From: Pseudomonadota bacterium
GTDB taxonomy: Bacteria > Pseudomonadota > Gammaproteobacteria > Burkholderiales > Burkholderiaceae_B
Reading direction: 5' to 3'
NCBI GenBank assembly: GCA_023437255.1
Contig: JAEZGR010000292.1
Coordinates: 1-15,228, forward strand
Length of the DNA stretch: 15,228 bases
Below the pieces are notes generated by a model. It had not been told where the DNA came from and searched no databases. It worked only from the letters and a program-made list of their open reading frames with translations. The position numbers and the translations under genes were made by a program. Within the stretch, counting starts at the first letter, position 1; the number at the start of each line of letters is the position of its first letter. Of the stretch, positions 1 to 6,372 are shown in pieces.

Positions 1-554
1 AGGTCGAGATTCTCCTCCACCGAGCGGTCGCGGAACGGCGAATTGGTGCCGGGCTCGGTGAGCGTGCCGCGCGTGGCGCGGATCTCTTCGGGGCTCTGTT
101 CATCAACGTAGGCGTGACCGGCCTGTATGAGAGCCTCGGCAAACTCATACATGTACTGAAAGTAGTCGCTGGCGAAGTACAGGTTTTCTTCTTCGCCGTA
201 ATGCCAGTCGAAACCCAGCCACTTCACCATGTCGATGATGGCTTCGACGTATTCGGCTTCTTCCTTTTCGGGATTGGTGTCGTCGAAACGCAGGTGACAG
301 GCGCCCTGATAGTCGCGTGCGAGCCCGAAGTTCAGGCAGATGCTCTTGGCGTGGCCGATGTGCAGGTAGCCATTGGGCTCCGGCGGAAAGCGGGTGCGCA
401 CGCGCGCCGTGTCGGGCGGAGCGTTACGCTGGACGTAGGCCGGGCCAGGGCGTCCGGCCCAGGGCTTTTGCGCATGGCGACCTTCCGCCAGATCTTTTTC
501 GATGATGGTGCGCAGGAAGTTGGAAACCGGACCGGGACTGGGGGCAGAACTCAT
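1..554 (-). CDS. glnS: Glutaminyl-tRNA synthetase, N-terminal part (3' end beyond window)
   Basis: Class I aminoacyl-tRNA synthetase that charges tRNA-Gln with glutamine in the cytoplasm, using ATP. About 184 residues are in the window; the gene runs off the left edge. The start ATG (552-554) gives [22 protein letters not shown], the usual beginning of bacterial GlnS. The signature [15 protein letters not shown], which contains the HIGH ATP-binding motif, is at about residues 53-67. It is followed by the family stretches [11 protein letters not shown] and [21 protein letters not shown]. The glutamine-type stretch after DDTNP, and the lack of a GluRS-type start, separate it from GltX. No clear Shine-Dalgarno motif precedes the ATG. 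It is transcribed away from the bd-like operon, so 555-674 must hold both promoters. Confidence 0.96.
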   Translation of the reverse strand, partial: MSSAPSPGPVSNFLRTIIEKDLAEGRHAQKPWAGRPGPAYVQRNAPPDTARVRTRFPPEPNGYLHIGHAKSICLNFGLARDYQGACHLRFDDTNPEKEEAEYVEAIIDMVKWLGFDWHYGEEENLYFASDYFQYMYEFAEALIQAGHAYVDEQSPEEIRATRGTLTEPGTNSPFRDRSVEENLD

Positions 555-674
555 ACGGAAAGAAGCCAATGATTACGGTAAGGGGAAGGTAAAGTATGCA
601 TTTTGCCACGTTCGACAGGGTTTGCCCGGGTGCGTGGCCAGAACCCGGCATGTCGCTTTACACTGGCGGCCATT
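555..674. promoter_or_regulatory. Divergent intergenic region glnS / cydA-like, with imperfect hairpin
   Basis: This 120-base gap lies between two divergent genes and so should contain a promoter for each. I found no convincing -35/-10 pair. The clearest structure is an imperfect inverted repeat: TGCCCGGGT at 623-631 against ACCCGGCA at 643-650, an 8-bp stem with one bulged C and an 11-base loop. It lies 25 bases before the start of the cydA-like gene, in its presumed leader. It could be a leader hairpin or an operator; nothing in the sequence decides which. The cydA-like start has no good Shine-Dalgarno motif. Confidence 0.4.
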
Positions 675-2012
675 ATGACCTACTTGGCCCTCTGGTTATC
701 GCAGGCCCAGTTCTTCATGAGCCTGTCGTTCTCCCTGCTCTTTCTCCTGCTGGAGATCGGTCTCGCATGGGCGCTTGTCATCTTCAAGCTGCAGTGGCTC
801 AGGGGAGACTCGCGGGGAATACAGGCCTATCGGTTCTGGGTGCGCGTCTTTGCGCTCGCCTTCGTGCTCAGTTTCGCCTCGGCCGTGCCGGTCATGGTGC
901 AGTTCGGCAGTCTCTGGCCCGGGCTCATGGAACGTATCGGCAATGTCGCGGGGCCGCTGCTGGCGGCGGCGGTGTTTACGCTGTTCCTGTTCAAGTCATG
1001 TTTCGTCGGCGCCATGCTTTTCGGTCAGCGCCGCCTCTCCGAGCGTGCCCACACCGTGCTCGTACTCATGGTGGCGTTGGGCGTCACGCTGGCGGCGCTG
1101 TGGCCGGTTGCCCTGTTTTCCTGGTCGCGAACCCCGTCGGGGGCCTTTTTCTCGAACGGGCAGTACGTGGTCATTGCGTGGTCCGATATTGTCTTCAATC
1201 CTTCCTTCCCCTGGTATGCCGCACTGCTGCTTGTCACGGCGCTCGCGACAAGCAGCCTCTTCATGCTGGGGGTTGCCGCCTTGCAGAGCCTGAGCCGCCG
1301 GGTGATCGGTGCCGATCGCATGGTGTTCAATGGCGCGGCACGAGCTGCGGTGCTGTTTCTGGCAGTGCTCATGGCGCTGGTCGTGCAGGCGGGGCGCGAG
1401 CTGGCTCATCACGAGCCGGCTCGGGCCGCCGCTGCAGTGGGGTACTGGCGGTCCGGCACCGAGCCCAGCGTCTCGCTGTTCAGCGTGCCCGACCCGAACA
1501 CCGGCGACGACCGCTGGGCGTGGCGTTGGAATCGCCTGGGGGGCGACTTCCTGGCCCGTGACGCCGAGAACCGTTATCGGGGCCTCGACCAGTTTTCGGG
1601 CATGGCGCCGCCCTGGGCACTCACCTTCTGGTCGTTGCGCGTGGCAGGCGCTGCCCTGTTATTGACTTTGCTGGTTTCGGCGCTGGCATGGTGGCGCCTG
1701 CACGCGCACGACGGCGAGCCCGCCGCGCTCTCCGCTTGTCTGCGCAAGGCCCTGATCGCCTCAGGATTTGGCGGGTGGCTGATCGCTGTCGCCGGCTTTG
1801 CGCATGTGTTCATCGGCGCATCACCGTACGCGGTTGCGGGTACGGTCACTCTCAGCGAGGTGCAGGCCGACGCGTCAATTGCCGCTCTGTCGATCGGCGG
1901 CTCGGGTCTGCTGCTTATCTACGCAATCTGCATGTGGGGTTTCGTGCGATTGCTGTGGCATGTCGTGCGCTATGGGGTGGTTCCCGTGGCACGCTGGCGG
2001 GGGCGCGCATGA
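675..2012 (+). CDS. Cytochrome bd oxidase subunit I (CydA) homologue lacking all haem ligands
   Basis: Inner-membrane protein of 445 residues with CydA architecture. Helices lie at about 11-37, 56-78, 91-117, 127-149, 180-204, 219-240, 317-340, 357-382 and 402-426, with a short Q-loop at 241-316. It aligns nearly without gaps to E. coli CydA over the first 240 residues: the start (LSxxQF), FW at 54-55, QFG at 76-78, FVG at 110-112, VALG, ALW and FNP are all shared. Yet the ligand positions read Ser20 (for His19), Leu184 (His186), Arg322 (Met393) and Phe379 (Glu445). Glu99 and Glu107 are Ala99 and Lys107, and GRQPW is degraded to GASPY at 381-385. The ATG at 675 is chosen over the upstream in-frame ATG at 603 because it puts LSxxQF at residues 8-13, as in CydA. 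It forms an operon with the cydB-like gene. It belongs to the CydA family, but normal quinol oxidase activity is unlikely. The function is unknown. Confidence 0.9.
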   Translation: MTYLALWLSQAQFFMSLSFSLLFLLLEIGLAWALVIFKLQWLRGDSRGIQAYRFWVRVFALAFVLSFASAVPVMVQFGSLWPGLMERIGNVAGPLLAAAVFTLFLFKSCFVGAMLFGQRRLSERAHTVLVLMVALGVTLAALWPVALFSWSRTPSGAFFSNGQYVVIAWSDIVFNPSFPWYAALLLVTALATSSLFMLGVAALQSLSRRVIGADRMVFNGAARAAVLFLAVLMALVVQAGRELAHHEPARAAAAVGYWRSGTEPSVSLFSVPDPNTGDDRWAWRWNRLGGDFLARDAENRYRGLDQFSGMAPPWALTFWSLRVAGAALLLTLLVSALAWWRLHAHDGEPAALSACLRKALIASGFGGWLIAVAGFAHVFIGASPYAVAGTVTLSEVQADASIAALSIGGSGLLLIYAICMWGFVRLLWHVVRYGVVPVARWRGRA

Positions 2013-2016
2013 GGAG
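2012..2016 (+). promoter_or_regulatory. Ribosome binding site of the cydB-like gene
   Basis: AGGAG starts at the last base of the cydA-like stop codon and lies 6 bases before the ATG at 2023. It fixes the cydB-like start, although the open frame extends further upstream to 1798. An ATG at 2009 is out of frame and ends after five codons. Confidence 0.75.
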
Positions 2017-2022
2017 CAGCGC

Positions 2023-3072
2023 ATGATCGATACGCTTGCGCTCGCAGTGGGGCTGAGCACTCACGACCCTGACTTCTGGATGCCGCTGCTGTTCATGGGG
2101 CTGCTGTTCGTGGTGTTGCTGGCGGGCGTGGTGCTCGATGGCTTCGACATCGGTGTCGGCTGCCTCAGTCTGTTTGCTCCCGCCACGCTGAGGCCCCGCA
2201 TGCTGGCACTGCTGAACCCATGGCGCGACGCCAACGAGTTCTGGCTGTTCTTGGGCATGGGGCTTTTCATGGCGGCCTTCCCGCGTGCCTGGGGGCAGCT
2301 CATGGGCGAGCTTTATCTGCCGATCAGCCTGCTGGCCATGGGAACCCTGCTGCGCTCGGTGGGGTATGAACTGCGGCTGCGTTCACCGCGTGAACAGCAG
2401 GCGGGCTGGACCCGTTTGTTCGGCCTGGGTGCCGTCCTGACCGCCCTGTCTCACGGCATGTTGCTGGCGGAAGTCGCGCTGGCCTACCGGGGCGATCACA
2501 GCCACCTCTGGTTCATCGGCTTCATGGCAGCGTGCGCGTTGGCCGCCTACTGCCTGTTGGGCGCCTCGTGGCTGATCATGCGCGAGGGGGGCGAGCTCAG
2601 GATGCGGGCCGTGTTCTGGGGGCGTCGCTCGGTGCGGTGGGCCGCTGCCGGTGCGGTCGGCATTTCGGTGGTGCTCGCGCTGAGCAATCCCGGCATCTTC
2701 CTGAAATGGACCAGCGGATCCTCAAGGCTGGCGGTGGCGGCGCTCTGGGTCGGCATACTCGCGGCCTTCATCTGCATAGAAATGCGTCTGCAGAGCATGA
2801 TCAACACCAGTTACCGCAACACCGCATTGCCGTTCCTGCTCACTCTGTTCATTTTCATCATGACGCTGGGCGGGCTGGGCTACAGCTTCTTCCCTTATCT
2901 GGTGCTCGACGAGCTCACCATCTGGGATGCCGCTGCAGCCAGCGATTCGCTGGCCCTGGTGCTGGCGGGGGTGGCGGTCGTGCTGCCCGTTGCGCTGGTG
3001 TTCAACGCCTGGGTCTATTGGCGCATGTTCGGCCTGTCACTGCCGCCTGAGCCGCCCGAGTTCGGCCACTGA
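2023..3072 (+). CDS. Cytochrome bd oxidase subunit II (CydB) homologue, partner of the haem-ligand-less CydA-like protein
   Basis: Inner-membrane protein of 349 residues (E. coli CydB has 379), with alternating hydrophobic helices throughout. Family marks are DGFDIGVG at 39-46, then NPWRDANEFW at about 65-74, matching the E. coli region around Trp57-Asp58, and LLRSVGYE at about 109-116, matching the Arg100 region. Near the C-terminus TIWDAAAASDSLAL and FNAWVYWRMFG match the CydB ending. The Asp of DGFD, the Asp equivalent to Asp58 and the Arg equivalent to Arg100 are kept; Trp57 becomes Arg. The start follows the cydA-like stop by 10 bases with a good ribosome binding site, so the two are co-transcribed and probably form a heterodimer. 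CydB binds no haem in E. coli, so this subunit has less to lose than its partner. The last 58 bases overlap the convergent kinase gene. Confidence 0.88.
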   Translation: MIDTLALAVGLSTHDPDFWMPLLFMGLLFVVLLAGVVLDGFDIGVGCLSLFAPATLRPRMLALLNPWRDANEFWLFLGMGLFMAAFPRAWGQLMGELYLPISLLAMGTLLRSVGYELRLRSPREQQAGWTRLFGLGAVLTALSHGMLLAEVALAYRGDHSHLWFIGFMAACALAAYCLLGASWLIMREGGELRMRAVFWGRRSVRWAAAGAVGISVVLALSNPGIFLKWTSGSSRLAVAALWVGILAAFICIEMRLQSMINTSYRNTALPFLLTLFIFIMTLGGLGYSFFPYLVLDELTIWDAAAASDSLALVLAGVAVVLPVALVFNAWVYWRMFGLSLPPEPPEFGH

Positions 3073-4445
3073 AGCGGCAGGCTGATCCGCACTTCCAGGC
3101 CGCCTTCTGCAGCCGTGCCCAGGGTCAGCGTGCCGCCATGTGCACGTGCGATCATGTCCGCCAGTGCCAGGCCGAGCCCCACTGAGCCGGTCTTGGTACG
3201 GGCCTCGTCGAGCCTTGAAAAGGGGCGCAGGGCTTCGTTGCGGCGCGCCTCCGAGATGCCGGGCCCGTGGTCCCAGAGGGTGATCACGGCGTGTTCATCA
3301 TCTGCTGTCAGGGCGATCTCCACGGGCGGTTTGCCATGTGAATGCGCATTGGTGATCAGGTTGTCGATCAGACGGCCCAGGGCCAGTTCGTCGGCCTGCA
3401 GCCGGACATCCTGCGAGGGGGTCTCCACCAGGCGCACATCGCTGCCCGCATGGCGCCAGGCTGTGACGCGTTCTTCCAGCCAGGCCTGTAGGGGCAGGGG
3501 CGCGTAGCGATAGGATGCCTGGTCGGAGCCGCGCACATAGCCAATGAACTGGTCGATCATGCGTTGCATGTCCTGAACATCCTGCCGCATGCCTTCACGC
3601 AGCGCGGGGTCGTCGGTCATTTCGATGCGCAGCCACATTCGCGACAGCGGCCCCTTGAGGTCGTGCGGCAGGCCGGCCAGGAGCGTGCGCTGGACGGTGG
3701 CCGACTCCGCCAGCGTATCGAGCATGGCATTGAATCGTTCCCCCAGGCTGCGGGTTTCAGAGGGTCCGGAAGGCACCACGCGCTCGGGTTTGCCGGCCGC
3801 CAGTTGGTCGGCCGCTTTGGCCAGCCGGGTGAGCGGGCGGGTGATATGGAAGGCGAACGCCGCCGAAAGCAGCAGCAGGGCGATCATGCCGCCGAGCCAC
3901 ACGATGATCATCGGTGTGGTGACCGGGCGCGCGATCTTGTCGAGGGGAATGACGAGCCATTCGCGGTAGCCGCGGGCTGCGTCGGGGTCTTCGATCAGAG
4001 AGATATACAGTCGCGGTTCGGGGCCGCGTGACAGTGCCACCCGGGTGTCGTCGTCGAGGCGCAGATTCAGGGCGTCGACGAAGCTGCGCAGGCTGTGGCG
4101 CGCGTCGTCGGGCGGGGGTTCACGGTGAGCCCCGTCGGCCTGCTGCCGGCGCCGTCGTTCCAGGCTTGCGTCGGCGGGCAGCGATCGCGCCCACAGGCGC
4201 CACTGGTTGCGTGAAGCCTCGCGCACGAAGTCCGGGCGCTGTTCCGCAGGAATCTCGGCCAGTGCGGCGCGCAGGGTGCGGATGGTGGTGGCGGTCAGCT
4301 CCACCGAGACCTCTTCGGTGAACTGCTTGCGGTAGTAGCTGACCGTGGCGAATGTGGCGGCCTGCACGAGAATGATGGTGCCCAGTGTGAGCAGCACCAT
4401 GCGCGTTCGCAGCGAGCGCGGCAAGAGGATACGCCAGTCACGCAT
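3015..4445 (-). CDS. Membrane sensor histidine kinase, EnvZ-like (HAMP-HisKA-HATPase)
   Basis: Sensor kinase of 476 residues in the inner membrane, paired with the response regulator just upstream. The first membrane helix is at about 15-38 and the second at about 179-201. A periplasmic region of about 140 residues lies between them, containing an Arg-rich, charged stretch. HAMP follows at about 202-255. The H-box reads LPHDLKGPLSR with phospho-acceptor His261. The N-box is DNLITNAHSHG (about 361-371), and G-boxes are DHGPGI (392-397) and GSVGLGLALAD. The residue four after the His is Gly instead of the Thr/Asn of most HisKA kinases. The ATG at 4445 is 11 bases after the regulator stop. A TTG at 4460 overlapping that stop (TTGA) is an alternative start adding five residues. 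The Gly/Ser-rich tail after the kinase domain lies in the antisense overlap with the cydB-like gene. The signal sensed is unknown. Confidence 0.92.
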   Translation of the reverse strand: MRDWRILLPRSLRTRMVLLTLGTIILVQAATFATVSYYRKQFTEEVSVELTATTIRTLRAALAEIPAEQRPDFVREASRNQWRLWARSLPADASLERRRRQQADGAHREPPPDDARHSLRSFVDALNLRLDDDTRVALSRGPEPRLYISLIEDPDAARGYREWLVIPLDKIARPVTTPMIIVWLGGMIALLLLSAAFAFHITRPLTRLAKAADQLAAGKPERVVPSGPSETRSLGERFNAMLDTLAESATVQRTLLAGLPHDLKGPLSRMWLRIEMTDDPALREGMRQDVQDMQRMIDQFIGYVRGSDQASYRYAPLPLQAWLEERVTAWRHAGSDVRLVETPSQDVRLQADELALGRLIDNLITNAHSHGKPPVEIALTADDEHAVITLWDHGPGISEARRNEALRPFSRLDEARTKTGSVGLGLALADMIARAHGGTLTLGTAAEGGLEVRISLPLQWPNSGGSGGSDRPNMRQ

Positions 4446-4456
4446 GAGGTTTGCTC

Positions 4457-5158
4457 TCAAGGCGAGAACCGGTAGCCGACACCCCAGACGGTCTGGATCC
4501 AGCGCGGTTGCTTGGGATCATCTTCGATGGCGCGGCGCAGGCGGAGAATGGCAATGTCGATGGCGCGATCGTTCCGCTCGCCTTCTTCGTCGTCGCGGGC
4601 CAGCGCCAGCAGGCGCTCCCGGGAGAGCGGCTTGCCGGGGTTGTTGACCAGTGCCTCGAGCAGATTGACTTCGCCGCCCGTGAGCTTGATCGGGGTGTCG
4701 CCCCGGTGCAGTTGGCGCGTGACCGGATCGAAGACAAAGGGCCCGAACGCAACCGGCTTGTCCTTGGTCAGCGCGGAGGCACCCTTCTTGCGACGCAGCA
4801 CGGCTTCGATGCGTGCCAGAAGCTCGCGTGGATCAAACGGCTTGCCGATGTAATCGTCGGCGCCGGCTTCGAGCCCGATGACGCGATCCACGGTTTCGTC
4901 TTTGGCCGTCAGCAGGATGATGGGGATATCTTCGCCCTGCTGACGCAGCCGCCGGCAGGCTTCGGCGCCGTCGCCGTCGGGCATCATGCGATCCAGCACC
5001 ACCAGGTCGGGGCTGTAACGCTGGATCCTGGCCTCGAGGTCGCTCGCGTTGGGCGCAAGAAGCGTATCGTACTGGTGGCGGTTCAGATAGTCGGCCAGCA
5101 GCTGAAGCAGCGCGGGGTCGTCGTCGACGACTAAAATTTTTATGTGCGGATGATCCAT
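4457..5158 (-). CDS. OmpR/PhoB-family response regulator
   Basis: DNA-binding response regulator of 233 residues. The receiver domain (1-120) begins KILVVDDD with acidic residues 12-14. The phospho-acceptor is Asp56 in VLDRMMPDGDG, the switch Thr is Thr84, and the conserved Lys is Lys106 in GKPFDP. The winged-helix output domain (about 135-233) has LTGGEVNLLEALV, the RAIDIAILRLRRAIEDDP recognition region and the ending QTVWGVGYRFSP, typical of OmpR. The start ATG (5156-5158) gives MDHPHIKILVV. The open frame goes further upstream, but that stretch has no receiver homology and crosses the divergent gene. The kinase follows after 11 bases, so the two form one operon. It resembles OmpR and Bordetella RisA, but I cannot assign a specific name. 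Only 35 bases separate it from the divergent outer-membrane protein gene, a plausible target. Confidence 0.93.
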   Translation of the reverse strand: MDHPHIKILVVDDDPALLQLLADYLNRHQYDTLLAPNASDLEARIQRYSPDLVVLDRMMPDGDGAEACRRLRQQGEDIPIILLTAKDETVDRVIGLEAGADDYIGKPFDPRELLARIEAVLRRKKGASALTKDKPVAFGPFVFDPVTRQLHRGDTPIKLTGGEVNLLEALVNNPGKPLSRERLLALARDDEEGERNDRAIDIAILRLRRAIEDDPKQPRWIQTVWGVGYRFSP

Positions 5159-5193
5159 GGGAGCCAAGTGTACTCTCGCAATATTCTGGAACC
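5159..5193. promoter_or_regulatory. Short divergent intergenic region, response regulator / outer-membrane protein
   Basis: Only 35 bases separate two divergent start codons. They are AT-richer than the surroundings (an AATATT palindrome at about 5180-5185). Weak -10-like strings exist on both strands (TACACT on the minus strand at about 5167-5172, TATTCT on the plus strand at about 5182-5187), but there is no room for two full promoters. At least one promoter must lie partly inside a coding region. A bound regulator here could affect both genes. Confidence 0.35.
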
Positions 5194-6366
5194 ATGATAC
5201 GGAAACGGATTGAAATCGTCTCCTGTCTGGTGGCGGGTGGGATGTTGATGGCGGCTGGCACTCATGCCCCTGCAAAGGGCTGGGGCAAGCCCACCGAGCA
5301 CACGGCGGAAGCGTTCAGGGTGCGGGTGGAGCCCGACCCGGTGCCCGTCCCGCTGGCCGACGAAACCGATGCCGAGGCAAAGGGTGGCGAACCCCTGCTC
5401 GGCGACGAAGAACACGACATTCCCTACACCTATTTCTGGGGCACGCGCGACGGGTTGGCGGTGCGCGCCGCGGCGTATGTGCGCGGGGCGGGCGTTTCGC
5501 GCAATTCGCCCGGCCTGCTCGCCGCGTTCGAGTTGCCGGATGTCGAGACGCCTGCCGCGCGCTGGCGCCCCGCGCCCCCGCCGGCTTCTCCATTGACGCG
5601 CAATTGGTCGTTCGGCGCCACCAACTGGCAGACTCGTTTCGACGAAGGCCCGAAGGTGCTGGGCGGCAGCAGCGAGATTGCCGTGCCCGCATGGAATGAA
5701 GGTGTGCGGCTGGGAGGTGTGAGCCTGAGCCAGAGCTTCATCGCCGGCAACGAAGATGTCGCGCGCTGGAACTATTCACTGGCGTTTGGCGCGGTCGATC
5801 AATCGGCCGCCGGCCAGTCCGGTGACCTGGCTTTCGGCCCCAAGGCGGGTAGCGCGAGTCTGACCTATCACCATGGTTCGGGCCTGAGCCTCTCCTCGCA
5901 TACCCAGGTCGCCGATGATCTGATGCTGGCCGGCGTCACCAGCCAGTACGATCTGGGCATTCTCGGCCGTTGGCGTTCAGGCGTGGCGCGCTCCAATAAG
6001 GGCCTGAACCAGGGCTGGCGCTACCGCGCGATGGCCGATTTCGCCGTGGCCGACGACATGAGCCTGGCCTGGATGGGCGAGCGTCACACCGCGGGATTCA
6101 TGGACATACGCCGCTATGCCGATGCTGCGGCACCGGTGGCCGGCGGCAGGCAGCGCTGGTCGGCTTCGTGGGATGCGGGCCGCTGGGGAGAGTGGTCAGG
6201 CAGCTTCGAAAGCGTGCACGGAGACCAGGGCGTGTTGCAGCGGCGCTTCGGCGTGACCCAGGAGTTCTGGTACAGCCCCCGCCTGCGCATCGGTATTCAC
6301 GCAGAGCGCGAGGTCATCGCCGACGACTATGATATAGGGCTACGTTTCTCCTTCCCCCTGTATTGA
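5194..6366 (+). CDS. Secreted beta-barrel-like outer-membrane protein, usher-like strands
   Basis: Protein of 390 residues that I do not recognise by name. It starts with a signal peptide: basic n-region MIRKR, hydrophobic stretch to about residue 22, and likely cleavage after THA at about 25. A Pro- and acid-rich segment (about 30-75) follows. From about 130 onward there are alternating polar/hydrophobic strands rich in Trp, Tyr, Gly and Ser, ending RFSFPLY with a terminal aromatic residue, as in outer-membrane barrels. The stretch at about 225-310 (strand, VADDLMLAGV, then a WRYRAMADF strand, then TAGFMDIRRY) resembles the repeated strand pattern of chaperone-usher ushers, but the protein is less than half an usher's length (about 800). 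The Cys at residue 11 is too early for a lipobox. Six bases before recQ, it may be co-transcribed with it. The divergent regulator suggests two-component control. The barrel is an inference from strand pattern. Confidence 0.7.
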   Translation: MIRKRIEIVSCLVAGGMLMAAGTHAPAKGWGKPTEHTAEAFRVRVEPDPVPVPLADETDAEAKGGEPLLGDEEHDIPYTYFWGTRDGLAVRAAAYVRGAGVSRNSPGLLAAFELPDVETPAARWRPAPPPASPLTRNWSFGATNWQTRFDEGPKVLGGSSEIAVPAWNEGVRLGGVSLSQSFIAGNEDVARWNYSLAFGAVDQSAAGQSGDLAFGPKAGSASLTYHHGSGLSLSSHTQVADDLMLAGVTSQYDLGILGRWRSGVARSNKGLNQGWRYRAMADFAVADDMSLAWMGERHTAGFMDIRRYADAAAPVAGGRQRWSASWDAGRWGEWSGSFESVHGDQGVLQRRFGVTQEFWYSPRLRIGIHAEREVIADDYDIGLRFSFPLY

Positions 6367-6372
6367 GTCCGC

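Noticed and set aside
589..661. GTAAAG (589-594) and CTTTAC (656-661) as an operator pair upstream of the cydA-like gene
   Set aside because: Six-base inverted repeats 60 bases apart are expected by chance, and there is nothing else to support them.
603..674. N-terminal extension of the cydA-like protein from an upstream ATG
   Set aside because: The 24 extra residues are not CydA-like, and CydA begins with a short N-terminus before LSxxQF, which the ATG at 675 reproduces.
675..2012. Annotation as an ordinary cytochrome bd or cyanide-insensitive (CioA) oxidase subunit I
   Set aside because: Both need the haem-ligand His, Met and Glu residues and the GRQPW motif, none of which is present by manual alignment.
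675..2012. Pseudogene of cydA
   Set aside because: There is no frameshift or early stop, helices and spacing are kept, and the partner cydB-like gene is intact with a good ribosome binding site.
5194..5230. Lipoprotein signal around the Cys at residue 11 of the barrel protein
   Set aside because: The Cys lies too near the N-terminus, inside the hydrophobic segment, and a normal cleavage site after THA is available.
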